Assembly: GCA_963775825.1 (NCBI GenBank)
Contig: CAVZKY010000058.1
Location: forward strand, 1-64,000
Direction: 5' to 3'
Length of the DNA stretch: 64,000 bases
Source: Bog-532 sp963775825
GTDB lineage: Bacteria > Actinomycetota > Actinomycetes > Streptosporangiales > Streptosporangiaceae
Shown: piece after piece, positions 1-8,529 of the stretch
How positions within the stretch are numbered: position 1 is the stretch's first letter
How the letters are laid out: each line of letters opens with the position of its first letter
Notes under the pieces: generated by a model
Seen by the model: only the letters and a program-made list of their open reading frames with translations
Databases searched by the model: none
Told to the model about the DNA's origin: nothing
Made by a program: the position numbers and the translations under genes

Positions 1-158
1 AGCAGCTCCCGGCCCCGGTAGTTGCCACTGTTCCTCCAGGTCAGCATGCCGCAGCCCCGCGGCTTCCTCCCCCGGACAGCCATTACCTCCAGCTCCCGGT
101 AACACGTCCTGGACTGCGCGAACGCCCCGCCCTCCGGCTCCGCCGCGTACTCTTGCAC
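1..158 (-). CDS. Partial hypothetical protein at window edge
   Basis: An open frame of 52 codons runs from a GTG at 158 off the left edge without a stop. An AAGGAG sequence (163-168) lies four bases before the start, which is the main reason to believe it. The visible part is rich in Arg, Glu and Gly, with no motif I recognise and no signal peptide or membrane segment. It may be a real gene start or chance in GC-rich DNA. Confidence 0.3.
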   Translation of the reverse strand, partial: MQEYAAEPEGGAFAQSRTCYRELEVMAVRGRKPRGCGMLTWRNSGNYRGREL

Positions 159-289
159 CGGGCTCCTTCTTTTCCGTTTCCGGTCGTCAGACAAACCAGG
201 AACGTAACGGACAGGGCCCTTTAAGCACGCACCGACACAGGCAAACCGGCCACACAACACCACACGGCGCTATACCCCCTCACGCGCAC

Positions 290-541
290 TCACTCCAAAA
301 GAGCCGCACCCAATGTCGTTGTAGCGAAGTAAAGGCTCGACATTTTTGTCATCGCAATATTAGTGCATTCATTTGCGTATTTATGTCCTAGGTCATAATA
401 GAGATCACTAAACACGATCAGGTAAGGAATCAGTGTAACCAGCAGAATGAAATATAGCCTGACTGCATGCATATATGGTCTATCTGTTGGTATGGGCATC
501 CCGAACCATCGCTTTATCACGGTAGCAAAACTCGCGAACAA
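290..541 (-). CDS. Small putative membrane protein, AT-richer
   Basis: This frame of 83 codons begins at a TTG directly after an in-frame TAG; an ATG a few codons later is an alternative start. Residues about 28-47 form one clear hydrophobic helix (FILLVTLIPYLIVF), and a second weaker hydrophobic stretch is at the end. Base composition is visibly AT-richer than the core genes of the window, as is the flank up to 680, suggesting foreign DNA next to the IS21-type element. No family recognised and no good ribosome-binding site seen. Confidence 0.3.
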   Translation of the reverse strand: MFASFATVIKRWFGMPIPTDRPYMHAVRLYFILLVTLIPYLIVFSDLYYDLGHKYANECTNIAMTKMSSLYFATTTLGAALLE

Positions 542-680
542 CTAGCCATATCCCAATCAGCCAGACAGTATCAAGATATCCAACTAGTGCTCCAAAAATA
601 ATATGCCACCATGCATCCGATGATGACAGTGGAGAGTATCAAATATGTAAACAGCATGAAAGGCATCGAGTTTGCCGATA

Positions 681-704
681 GTGTGGGCGCTCACGTAATT
701 CCCC
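681..704. repeat. IS21-type terminal inverted repeat, left
   Basis: This 24-base sequence matches the reverse complement of 3397-3420 at 22 positions. Its inner part carries the GTAATTCCCC half of the repeated subterminal motif. Confidence 0.85.
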
Positions 705-745
705 AGGGGTTTTGATCAAGTATTCTCCAGGTCCTGGCCGTGTTC

Positions 746-1534
746 TTATTCTATTTTTCCGCTCGTGTTCCCCGTGGAGACGACACGCCCGGGCGCCTTT
801 TTTGGCCGGTAGCTGGGCCCGTTCATGAAGGCCTGGTGGCTGTTGTTGATGAGCCAGTCCAGGAGTGATTCGGCGACGACCGGGTTGGGGAACAGCGGGT
901 ACCAGTCGGCGGGCGCCCGGTTGGATGTCAGGATCAGGGATTTCCCGGCGCGTTCGGTGATGAGCTCGTAGAGGTCGTCGGCCTGGGGTGCGGTGAGCTC
1001 TCGCATGCGCGAAGTCGTCCAGGACCAGGACGGCGGGGCGGGTGAGCTCGGCGAGCCGCCTGTCCCAGGTGCGGTCGGCCTCGCCGGCCAGGTGGGCGAG
1101 GACGCGGCTGGTTTTCATGAACCGGGCGTCGGCGCCGGAGCGGATCGCGAGGTGGGCGAGGGCCTGGGCGATGTGGCTCTTGCCGACGCCGACGGGTCCG
1201 TAGAGGATGACGGACTCGCCGCCGGCGAGCCAGCGCAGGGCGGCGAGGTCGCGGATCTGGGCGGCGGGCAGTTTCGGCGAGGCGCCGAAGTCGAACCCTT
1301 CGAGGGTGGCCTCGTTCTCGAAGCGGGCGCGGCGGAATCCGCCGGTGGCAGGGACATGGACTCGCGGCGGGAGATCTCGTCCTGGCACAGGACCTGGAGG
1401 AAGTCCAGGTGGCCGAGTTCCCCGGCGTGCGCCTGGGCCAGGCGGGCGTCGAGGGTGGCGAGCATGCCGGATAGTTTCAGGTTCCGCAGCGCCGCGGTCA
1501 GCGCGCTGCGGTCGGTGACGGTGACGGTGCTCAT
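746..1534 (-). pseudogene. istB: IstB-like ATPase of IS21 element, frame-broken
   Basis: IstB is the AAA+ helper ATPase of IS21 transposition. The N-terminal part starts with MSTVTVTDRS at 1534 and shows the usual LKLSGMLATLDAR segment. The frame then changes near 1360; the middle piece holds Walker A (GPVGVGKSHIAQAL) and Walker B (VLVLDDFA). A second change near 1005 leads to the C-terminal piece with LILTSNRAPADW and LLDWLINNSHQ, which ends at 746. All family segments are present in order, so the gene was intact recently, or the two breaks are sequence errors. Confidence 0.8.
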
Positions 1535-1615
1535 GCGGGCTGTTCTTCCTTGTCGGATGTGGGGGTGGGTGGCGCGGGCGGAGTGCCTGGCGGCGGTGCC
1601 TGCGGTGAGGAGTGC

Positions 1616-3264
1616 CTAGGCGGCGAGGTTCCTGCAGGTGACGGTGATCATGACGTGATCTCCGTCGTGTTCCCGGGGCGACCGCGTCGCTGGGGATCGT
1701 GCCGGGCAGGGGGATGACGTTCGCGAAGGACGCAGGGCCGCGCAGGAACGCGGACGCGCCGCCGTCCCCGGCCGTGGCGGGCAGCTGGTCTTGCTCGGTG
1801 CCAGCGGCCAGGATGCCCTTGATCGTGCGGTAGGACGGGTCACCGGCGGTGCTCGCCCTGGCGCAGGCGGCCTCCAGCCGGGCGGGGTCGTGTTGTCGGC
1901 CAGCCCGATCACGCCCTGCGCCGAGCGGAGCCGGTAGAGGGCGTTGTCGGTCAGCAGCTCCGCGATGACCTGCTCGCACGCCGGGCCGATCGCAGCCGCC
2001 TGCTTGCGGCACCAGGCCGGGGTACGCATGTGGAACGCGATCTTCTCCGGCGGGTAGTCGCCGAAGTCGGTCTGCTTCCCGCGGATCTTCCGGGGATGGG
2101 TCTTGACCAGGTTCCCGCCGATGAAAAACTGCACCATCGTCGCGGTGACGCGCACGTCGGCGGTCTTGCCGATGTGCTGCCACGGCACCGAATACAGCAC
2201 CTTGTCGACCTGGGCGTGGATGTCCGGGCCGATCTTCGCTGTCGCCCACGTGGCCAGCACGAACGGCCGGGCCAGCAGCGGCCGCAGGGCATCCTTCTCC
2301 ACCGCCTCGAACACCGCCGCCGGGGCGGCTTCCGCCACAGCCGGCAATGCCGCTGCCCCGCGACCTCCAGCGACCAGCGTTCCGCCTCGGCCTGCATCTG
2401 CGCCAGCGAGGTGAACTCCCGGCCCCGCCAGAAGCTGTCGCGGACATAAGGCATCGGGCGTTCCACCCTTGCCTTGTCACGGGGCTTCAGCGCCCGGGCC
2501 GGGTCAATCAGGCAGCCGTAGTGCGCGGCCATCTCGGCATAGGACCGGTTGAGCTTCGGGTCGTAGAGGTCGGGTTTGTCCACCCCGGTCTTCAGGTTGT
2601 CCGGCACCAGCCGGGCCGGGACGCCGCCGAAGAACCCGAACGCGGCGGCGTGGCACTCGGTCCAGGCGCGCTGGTCCATCTTCAGCACCGGCCGGACGAA
2701 CATGTGCCGCGAGCAGGCCAGCACCATGACGAACGCCCAGACGGTGCGCAGCTTGCCGGTCAGCGGGTCCAGCCACCGGCCCAGCTGGCCGTAGTCGATC
2801 TGCGCCTGCTCACCCGCCTCGGCCGGCTGCGGGTTCCACACTGTCACCTGCGACCGGCGGATCTCCTCCGGGATGCTGGCATTCACATAGCGGCGGAAGC
2901 TCGCCACACTGGCCGCCAGCCCCCGCTCGTCCCGCAGCCGCTGGTGGATCGTCGACATCCGCACCCCGGCCTTGAGCTGCGCGGTGATGTAATCGTGGTG
3001 CTCGCTGATCGCCGGCCAGGTCACCTGCCGCAGCCGGGTATCGGCCAGTTCCGGGAACCACTCCCGGACCAGCTCATGCCACTCCAGCTCGCTCTTCGAA
3101 GGCCCGCCCGGGGCGATGCCCGCCGCCACCGCCGGCGCGACGTACTTCCGCAGCGTCTTGCGGTCCACCCCCAGGCTCTGCGACATCTCGCTCAGCGACC
3201 GGCCAGCATGCCAGTGCACGAGTATCTCCGCGACGTCAATCACGTCGAACGTTCTCCTTGCCAT
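1616..3264 (-). pseudogene. istA: IstA-like transposase of IS21 element, frame-broken
   Basis: The start ATG at 3264 gives MARRTFDVIDV followed by a helix-turn-helix (GRSLSEMSQSLGVDRKTLRKY). A DDE integrase core follows, with AQIDYGQLG and a VPDNLKTGV segment. The frame changes near 2345, where the text continues as LRPLLARPFVLATW and IHAQVDKVLYSVPW, and again near 1890. The C-terminal remnant runs to about 1620, close to the istB start. Domain order and length (about 540 residues in total) fit IstA; the two frame changes make it a probable pseudogene. Confidence 0.8.
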
Positions 3265-3396
3265 CGGCCCCCCGTCCCAGACGGGAGGAAGGTTGCTCCT
3301 TCTCGATGGCCAGGTCCACCACGACACGCACGCCGTCCCCATGGGGAATTACGTGATCGAGGTGGGGAATTAGGTGATCGCTAGCCCCTCATAGCT

Positions 3397-3420
3397 GGGG
3401 AATTACATGAGCGCCGACAC
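3397..3420. repeat. IS21-type terminal inverted repeat, right
   Basis: Partner of the repeat at 681-704. Two further copies of the GGGGAATTA..TGATCG motif lie just inside it (3343-3359 and 3365-3381), consistent with a multi-site transposase-binding end. Confidence 0.85.
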
Positions 3421-3444
3421 ACTGCTGTCGATGGCGATTGTTAC

Positions 3445-4698
3445 TCACTTGGTTACTCGGTCGCTCGCAAGCCGGTCGTGAGCGACTGCTGTCCCCCACA
3501 CGCTTTCCAAGTCTGTGGCCGTGCGTTCGCGGCGGGTCAGCGCGGTCTGTGACCTGGAGCTGCGGCCTGGTCCGGTCCTCTGCGTACGCGCTCTCGAACC
3601 GCGGCGAATGAGACCAGAACTGAGACCAGCGCCGATAACACCTGGGACTGGACGGCGGCGCTGGCCGCGCTGCAGCGGTTCGTCCTCGCGCACCTGGGCG
3701 ATGCGGAGGCGGTCGTGGTGCTGGACGAGACCGCGGAGCTGAAGAAGGGCGACCGGACGGTTGGGGTGGGCCGACAGCATGCGGGGATCACCGGGCAGGT
3801 GGACTATCGTCGACCGCTGAAGACCTTTAAGGCATCGTTCAGAGCCACAATCGGACTTTACTTCTTCAAGGAACGTTTTGCATAACCCCCCTTTAAGCAC
3901 CACCCCATGTTGGCCCATGAAAAAGAACAGCAGCCAGAAAAAGCCGATAAGTGCAAGCCACGCTGCGACGGTGTTGATGCGACGGGCCCATCCAGGCGGC
4001 TTCTCTTCGTTCACCGCCACTGTCGTGAGTCCCGCGAGTGCCCCGATTATCATGCCCAGGATGGCCAGGCTGCCAACCCAGTTGTGGTGCGCGTACTCCG
4101 CTATCTCGGTGGCGGCCAGCCCTACGCTAACGAGGCCGCCAACAAGGCAGGCAGTCGCGATCAGGTAGGTCCGGCTTGTTGTCGGCTGGTCCTGGACCGG
4201 CGGGCTGTCGGCGTCCAGTTCTGGCTCGCCGTCCTGCGCCTTGCCTGTATCAAGGTCGCTGCCCTGAGCTGCCATCCTCAATTCGGCCTCATCGAGGAAG
4301 GCGTCAACCTCCTCCTCGTCGTATCCAGGTCGCAGGCGGGTGGTCGAGAACTGCTTGCCCCGAATCTCATCTGGTCTCAGAGATGGTTGCCTTACTCCGA
4401 GGAACGAGTCGCGAATAGCTGTGAGGAAGGCGTCAACCTCCTCCTGGTCATAGCCGGGCCGCAGGCGGGTGGTGGAGAATTTACGCACCTCGACCCACTC
4501 GGCCAGCACGGTGCCGCCAACTTCCGAGTCGGGCGCAGGCCTTGGGGGCCAGTGTCCCGCGCTGGCGTCAGAGGACAAGCTCACCTGGGCCGCCGGGTCT
4601 GCTGCCAGGGACAGCTGATGAATGACAGAGGCCCCGCACCGGACGCAGAACTGAGCGTCAGCAGTCTCTGCCCCGCACTCCAGACATCTGATCTGCAG
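3445..4698 (-). CDS. Zinc-ribbon, tandem DivIVA-repeat membrane protein
   Basis: The frame opens with a zinc ribbon (CLECG, then CVRCG) that is only included if translation starts near 4698, where the only candidate is CTG; a GTG at 4584 would remove the ribbon. Two copies of the DivIVA-type motif FSTTRLRPGYD(E/Q)EEVDAF follow, known from actinobacterial polar or septal proteins that sense membrane curvature. Three hydrophobic helices come next (TYLIATACLVGGL, WVGSLAILGMIIGAL, AAWLALIGFFWLLFFF). After about 3880 the frame runs antisense across an IS701-type fragment, so the last 140 or so codons are probably read-through and the true C-terminus was probably lost. Role in cell division or polarity is inference. 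Confidence 0.6.
   Translation of the reverse strand: MQIRCLECGAETADAQFCVRCGASVIHQLSLAADPAAQVSLSSDASAGHWPPRPAPDSEVGGTVLAEWVEVRKFSTTRLRPGYDQEEVDAFLTAIRDSFLGVRQPSLRPDEIRGKQFSTTRLRPGYDEEEVDAFLDEAELRMAAQGSDLDTGKAQDGEPELDADSPPVQDQPTTSRTYLIATACLVGGLVSVGLAATEIAEYAHHNWVGSLAILGMIIGALAGLTTVAVNEEKPPGWARRINTVAAWLALIGFFWLLFFFMGQHGVVLKGGLCKTFLEEVKSDCGSERCLKGLQRSTIVHLPGDPRMLSAHPNRPVALLQLRGLVQHHDRLRIAQVREDEPLQRGQRRRPVPGVIGAGLSSGLIRRGSRARTQRTGPGRSSRSQTALTRRERTATDLESVWGTAVAHDRLASDRVTK
3643..3801 (+). pseudogene. IS701-type transposase fragment
   Basis: Translation on the plus strand gives WDWTAALAALQRF, VVVLDETAELKKGDRTVGV and GRQHAGITGQV, which is the conserved first catalytic-Asp region of IS701-family DDE transposases (family pattern DETGFLKKG...GVQRQY.G). 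Only about 53 codons are present, with no start or remaining domains. It lies antisense to the tail of the DivIVA-repeat gene, so it probably marks an old insertion that replaced that gene's 3' end. Confidence 0.55.
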
Positions 4699-4801
4699 CA
4701 GCCGAGCAGGTCACGGGGGCAGTGCCAACTTACGCGCCATGAACCCTGCGGGCTTAGCTCGATGGCCCTGCGGAAGCTGGCCACGACACCCTCGTGATCC
4801 C

Positions 4802-4815
4802 GTAACTGGTCAGGT
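4802..4815. repeat. IS66-type terminal inverted repeat, left
   Basis: GTAACTGGTCAGGT, an exact inverted match to 6381-6394. The target repeat GTGATCCC precedes it directly at 4794-4801. Confidence 0.9.
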
Positions 4816-4909
4816 CTATTTGTCTTGGCGGTCATTGCGGGCCTGAGCCGGGCACGCCGGTGATGCGATGGTGCGCGCATCGGGTGATCTTGCGTTGTAG
4901 TGTCCGGGT

Positions 4910-6358
4910 GTGCCCGGTGATCATGCTGGTTCTGGCGATGAGGTGCTTGCCGCGCTTGTGGCCTCGCTGCGCCGTGAGCTAGCTGATTCCCAGGCCGCTT
5001 TAGCGCAGGCCATTGCGGAGCTGGCGCAGGCACGGGAGCGGATCGCTGAGCTTGAGGCCCGGCTGGGGCAGACGCCGCGGAATTCCTCGAAGCCGCCGTC
5101 TGCCGAGGGGCTGGGCAAGCCGCCGCCGCGGTCGCTGCGGAAGAAGAGCGGCCGTAAGCCCGGCGGGCAGGACGGCCATGAGGGCCGCACCTTAATGCAG
5201 GCGGCCCGGCCGGACCGGGAAGTGCCGCATGAGCCGGCCTGCTGCGGCGGGTGCGGGGCGGGCCTGGCGGGCCGTCCGGTCACCGGCGTGGAGCGCCGTC
5301 AGGTGTTTGACCTGCCGCCGGCGGCGGTGGAGGTGACCGAGCATCAGCTCATTGAGCGGGAATGCAGCTGCGGGCGCCGCACCAGGGCCGCGGCCCCGCA
5401 GGGGGCGGAGGCGCTGGTGCAGTACGGGCCGCGGATCGCCGCGATCGTCATCTATCTCTATATCGGGCAGTTCCTTTCGAAGAAGCGCACCGCGCAGGCG
5501 CTGGCTGAGCTGTTCGGCGTCCCGCTGTCGGCGGGGACGGTCGCGGCGGTCACCGCCCGGGCCGCCGGGCGGCTGGGCGGCTTCCTGGAGCGGGCACGGG
5601 AGCAGATCGCCGCCAGTGCCGTGGCCGGGTTCGACGAGACCGGGTTCCGCGTGGAGGGGAAGCTGCACTGGGTGCACTGTGCCCGCACCGGCAAGTACAC
5701 CCTGCTGACGGTGCACACCCGGCGCGGGACGGAGGCCATGGAGGCGATGGGGGTCCTGCCGTCCTTCGCCGGGGTCGCCGTTCATGACGCGTGGGCCCCG
5801 TATGACACCTACACCACGCCTGAGCACCAGCTTTGCTGTGCGCACGCGCTCCGCGAACTGCAGGCCGTCACCGACTGCGCCCCAGCTGGCCGATGGTGCT
5901 GGGCTGCCCAGGCCGCCGAGGCGATCACCGGGATGCAGCAGCTGGCAAGCGAGGCGATCAGCCAGGGCTGCGCCGCCGCTGACCCGGCCGCGCTGGCCGC
6001 GCAGATCCACAGCTACCGCTCCGCGGCCCTGATTGGGGCCAGCCAGACCGCCGCCCGCGCCGGCACGCTGATGAAAAAACACAACGCCCTGGCCCGCCGC
6101 CTGATCGACCGCCAGGACGACTACCTGCGTTTCACCTGGGACTGGCGGGTACCACCAGACAACAACGGATCCGAGCGCGATATACGCATGACCAAGCTGA
6201 AGCAGAAAATATCCGGGTGCCTGCGCACCCTTGCCGGCGCCCGGCAATTCTGCGCGATCCGGAGCTACCTCTCGACCGCCGCCAAGCACGGGCTCAGCTT
6301 CTTCGATGCCCTCGTCATGCTCACCGAAGGCCGGCCCTGGGTGCCCGCCGTTACCTGA
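4910..6358 (+). CDS. IS66-family transposase
   Basis: A 482-residue single-gene transposase. The N-terminal third is a coiled coil (about residues 10-55) followed by a basic, Pro-rich linker with GQTPRNSSKPPS, typical of the family's N-terminal domain. A zinc-finger region (CCGGCGAGL, then CSCGRRT) spans residues about 105-160. The DDE core shows AGFDETGFRVEG (first Asp), VAVHDAWAPYD (second Asp) and NNGSERDIRMTKLKQKISG (Glu). It starts at GTG 4910 and fills most of the element between the terminal repeats. No accessory tnpA/tnpB genes are present, as in other actinobacterial single-ORF members. Confidence 0.92.
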   Translation: MPGDHAGSGDEVLAALVASLRRELADSQAALAQAIAELAQARERIAELEARLGQTPRNSSKPPSAEGLGKPPPRSLRKKSGRKPGGQDGHEGRTLMQAARPDREVPHEPACCGGCGAGLAGRPVTGVERRQVFDLPPAAVEVTEHQLIERECSCGRRTRAAAPQGAEALVQYGPRIAAIVIYLYIGQFLSKKRTAQALAELFGVPLSAGTVAAVTARAAGRLGGFLERAREQIAASAVAGFDETGFRVEGKLHWVHCARTGKYTLLTVHTRRGTEAMEAMGVLPSFAGVAVHDAWAPYDTYTTPEHQLCCAHALRELQAVTDCAPAGRWCWAAQAAEAITGMQQLASEAISQGCAAADPAALAAQIHSYRSAALIGASQTAARAGTLMKKHNALARRLIDRQDDYLRFTWDWRVPPDNNGSERDIRMTKLKQKISGCLRTLAGARQFCAIRSYLSTAAKHGLSFFDALVMLTEGRPWVPAVT

Positions 6359-6380
6359 TCACGCCTGGCCGATTCGTGAC

Positions 6381-6394
6381 ACCTGACCAGTTAC
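6381..6394. repeat. IS66-type terminal inverted repeat, right
   Basis: ACCTGACCAGTTAC, the exact inverted partner of 4802-4815. The target repeat ATGATCCC follows at 6395-6402. Confidence 0.9.
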
Positions 6395-6402
6395 ATGATC
6401 CC

Positions 6403-7165
6403 TAACCCCCTTCGACATCGCCGCCCCTCCCACCCGGCAGTTCGCAGCTTGTACTCTTTAGTCCCACCACGATCGTCATCCCGGTGCCATCTGTGGGCCA
6501 TGTTCTTGTGCTCGGCCCTGTAACACTAGCCGCGACCCGGCCCGCACCTAAGATCCTTATATCGGATCGGCATTGCATTCGGAGGGTACATCGGTAATCC
6601 TGCTGGCCCTATTCGGGTTGATCCTTCTGGTGGCCGCCAGAACCTTGCGAGTGGTCTCGCGTCCAGGGCGGCCCAGGATTGGCGACAGCGATCGGTGAGC
6701 GGCGCCGCCTGAAAATCCAGGCCACCTGGCCGTGGGCCGACGCGATCACCGCCGCGTGGCAGCGTATCGACGGGCTTCCGCAAGCCCCCTGACCAGCGCA
6801 AAACCATTCCTACGGCCAAGGAAGGAGAACCCCGGGGCCCGTGGAACCCCCGGCCACCCGGCCCGCCAGCCGGGCCGCCGCCCTACCCCGACGCTAAAAT
6901 CGCGGTCACAAACGGGGCCAGCCGACGCTCAAGCGCCAGCCATCAACCCCTATGTAGGGTCGGGGGCTGGCGCGGTGGCGTTGCCTGGCGTTAGGTCCGG
7001 CAGCCAATTTTCCCCGGGTTTCCCCTGCGGGCCGGCTGGTGGGCCGAGCGCGGGATAGCCCTGTACGACAACGACGCTGCACGGCCAGAAGCCGTTGACG
7101 AATTGCGCAAGCGAGCGATCGGCTACCGCCGTGCGGCGAACTTGTGATCGCGATAGCGTCCAGCA
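6403..7165. other. Gene-poor stretch between IS66 element and PIN gene
   Basis: No convincing gene is seen. A short plus-strand frame near 6565-6695 encodes one hydrophobic helix (VILLALFGLILLVAAR) ending at a TGA, but has only a TTG start and may be the tail of a lost membrane protein. A second open piece, 6995-7147, reads WWAERGIALYDNDAARPEAV and ends 18 bases before the PIN gene; it lacks a normal start codon and could be the C-terminal remnant of an antitoxin. Confidence 0.4.
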
Positions 7166-7846
7166 ATGCGCCGTGTCCTACTTGACTCCAACGCACTCGA
7201 TCCCCTGCTCACCCGACTCGGTGCGTTCGAGGCTCTCGACCAGGCCGTCAGCTCAGCAAAGCTGGAGGTCCTCTTCACTCATATCACCGTTGATGAGATC
7301 GCCGCGACACGTGACCTGGAAAAGCGTCAGTGGCTGCTCAATCTGCTCGTATTCCTCGGTCGGCCGATTCCTACGAGTGGCGCCGTCCTCGACTTCTCAC
7401 GACTCAACTTCTGCCGTGTGATGGCGGACGACGATGACACATTCGAGCCGCTCAGGTCCGGGAACATCAAGCACTCACGGGATGCTCTGATCGCCCACAC
7501 TGCATTGAACGAGGCATGTGCCCTCATCACTAACGAGAAGCGACTCGCTGGGCGTGCGAGAGAGCAGGGCGTGGAAGTTCTTACGACGGCTGAGCTGCTT
7601 GCCGAGTTCGGTTTCCTCTTCTTATGTCTTGCAGGATCGACGGTTCAAGGTTCGCCGCGCGCGCATCGGGCCTGGCCTTCGGCCTGGCCCTCGCCGTCAG
7701 GCCCGCTGGGTCGCCAGAGGCTCCGCGTGCAAGGGTGGGTCCTGAAGATCCTTTCTGCGCAAGCCGTTAGAAAGGATCTTCAGGTGCCCTTGTGGGTGGA
7801 GGGGGCGGCCCGGATAATGCGCGGCGTTCCGCCCCGGTGCCGATGA
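7166..7846 (+). CDS. PIN-domain protein, possible orphan VapC-like toxin
   Basis: PIN domains are Mg-dependent RNases with clustered acidic residues. Here the first Asp is in RRVLLDSNAL (residue 8), a second acidic cluster is in TVDEIAATRD, and the third is RDALIAHTALNEACALITNEKRL, the usual Asp..IA..A......T.D/E pattern although the final residue is Glu or Lys in this copy. The domain ends near residue 150 (about 7620); the remaining residues are Arg/Pro-rich, extend into palindromic DNA and look like read-through after loss of the natural stop. A short upstream frame ending at 7147 may be the remnant of its antitoxin, otherwise it is solitary. Confidence 0.6.
   Translation: MRRVLLDSNALDPLLTRLGAFEALDQAVSSAKLEVLFTHITVDEIAATRDLEKRQWLLNLLVFLGRPIPTSGAVLDFSRLNFCRVMADDDDTFEPLRSGNIKHSRDALIAHTALNEACALITNEKRLAGRAREQGVEVLTTAELLAEFGFLFLCLAGSTVQGSPRAHRAWPSAWPSPSGPLGRQRLRVQGWVLKILSAQAVRKDLQVPLWVEGAARIMRGVPPRCR
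7730..7792. repeat. Long palindrome, 16-bp perfect stem plus 6-bp extension
   Basis: CCTGAAGATCCTTTCT (7741-7756) and its exact inverted copy (7769-7784) enclose a 12-base loop. Outside a small internal loop, CAAGGG (7730-7735) pairs with CCCTTG (7787-7792). There is no T-tract, so it is not a standard terminator. It could be a cruciform, a miniature transposable element core or a recombination site. Confidence 0.7.
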
Positions 7847-8452
7847 CTTTCCCGGCGACGGCACATCTCGCGCGAGGCTGACGGCCTGGTCCTCGCGGCC
7901 AGCGCGGCACCGGGCAGATACGGCGGGCACCGTACGCGGTCGGTCACTGGGGCCATCGGGCGCGGCAGCTCGGCGCGCCGTAGGGCTTCTGCCCGAAGGG
8001 CGCGACGAAAGCTGCCGCCCCGCCTACGGCGCGTCCCGATCTGACCTCAGCCGCCTACGGCGGGCCACCCTTGGCCGCTCATCCCCCCGTGATTGGCCGC
8101 GCCCGCTCCTCGCGTTCACGTCCTGGCCGTCAGGCTCGGCGCGCCGAAGGTGCGCCCTTGAAGCTGTGGAGAATGTTGTTACAAGCCGGGGGCCCCGTGG
8201 CCGACGTCGCCGCTTTGCGGCTAGCGGCTTTAACGGTGGTGGCCGAGGATCTTTGACATGCTGAGCGGTTCGCGCATGGGCCTACGCCAGATCTCCGGAC
8301 AACCGGGTGCGTTGCAAACGACCGTGATGTGCCCCCGCGGGCCCTAGAGGACGGAATCCAAGATCTTCTCCAAGATTTCTCCAAACCCCTCAGAAAGCCA
8401 GCCCCATGTCCGGTGCCTTCGGGAAGGGTACCGGCCCTGAGCTGGCAATTCT
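7847..8452. other. Non-coding stretch up to tRNA-Pro
   Basis: No gene is supported here. The DNA contains several short repeats of the type GCCTACGGCG (for example near 8015 and 8048) and GCGCGCCGTAGGGC, similar to motifs in the 25757-26010 array and behind clpC. No integrase gene and no copy of the tRNA 3' end were noticed. Confidence 0.4.
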
Positions 8453-8529
8453 TGGTCGGGGTGGCCGGATTTGAACCGGCGGCCTCTTCGTCCCGAACGA
8501 AGCGCGCTGCCAAGCTGCGCCACACCCCG
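8453..8529 (-). tRNA. tRNA-Pro (anticodon CGG)
   Basis: Read on the minus strand, 77 bases fold as a cloverleaf. The acceptor is CGGGGTG pairing with CACCCCG, the anticodon stem is CTTCG/CGAAG with loop TTCGGGA (anticodon CGG), and the T arm is GCCGGTTCAAATCCGGC. The 3' CCA is encoded (8453-8455). Its 3' end points towards the mobile-element zone at 1-8450, the usual orientation for tRNA-targeted integration. Confidence 0.95.

Larger units (their letters stand above)
682..3419. mobile_element. Decayed IS21-family insertion sequence
   Basis: The element is bounded by near-perfect 24-base inverted repeats (681-704 and 3397-3420, two mismatches) that give TG...CA ends, as in IS21 elements. It holds istA and istB in the usual order on the minus strand. 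At the istA end the motif GGGGAATTACGTGATCG recurs at about 3343, 3365 and 3397, and a diverged copy lies inside the left end near 709-726; IS21 elements carry such multiple transposase-binding repeats. No target duplication is obvious. Both genes have several frame breaks, so the copy looks inactive unless the breaks are sequence errors. Confidence 0.85.
4802..6394. mobile_element. Complete IS66-type insertion sequence
   Basis: Perfect 14-base inverted repeats, GTAACTGGTCAGGT, lie at 4802-4815 and 6381-6394. They begin with GTAA as is typical for IS66. Direct flanking repeats of 8 bases (4794-4801 GTGATCCC and 6395-6402 ATGATCCC, one mismatch) fit the 8-bp target duplication of the family. 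One full-length transposase gene lies inside and no frame breaks are seen. The element has landed just upstream of the zinc-ribbon/DivIVA gene, possibly within a short TPR-like frame. Confidence 0.9.

Noticed and set aside
639..2480. Continuous 613-codon minus-strand frame
   Set aside because: It is pieces of istB and istA joined through an Arg/Pro-rich frame in GC-rich DNA; the family motifs switch frames across it.
8453..8529. Second copy of the tRNA-Pro 3' end as an att site in the accessory zone
   Set aside because: Looked for by eye between 1 and 8450 and not found; a computed search is still needed beyond the window.
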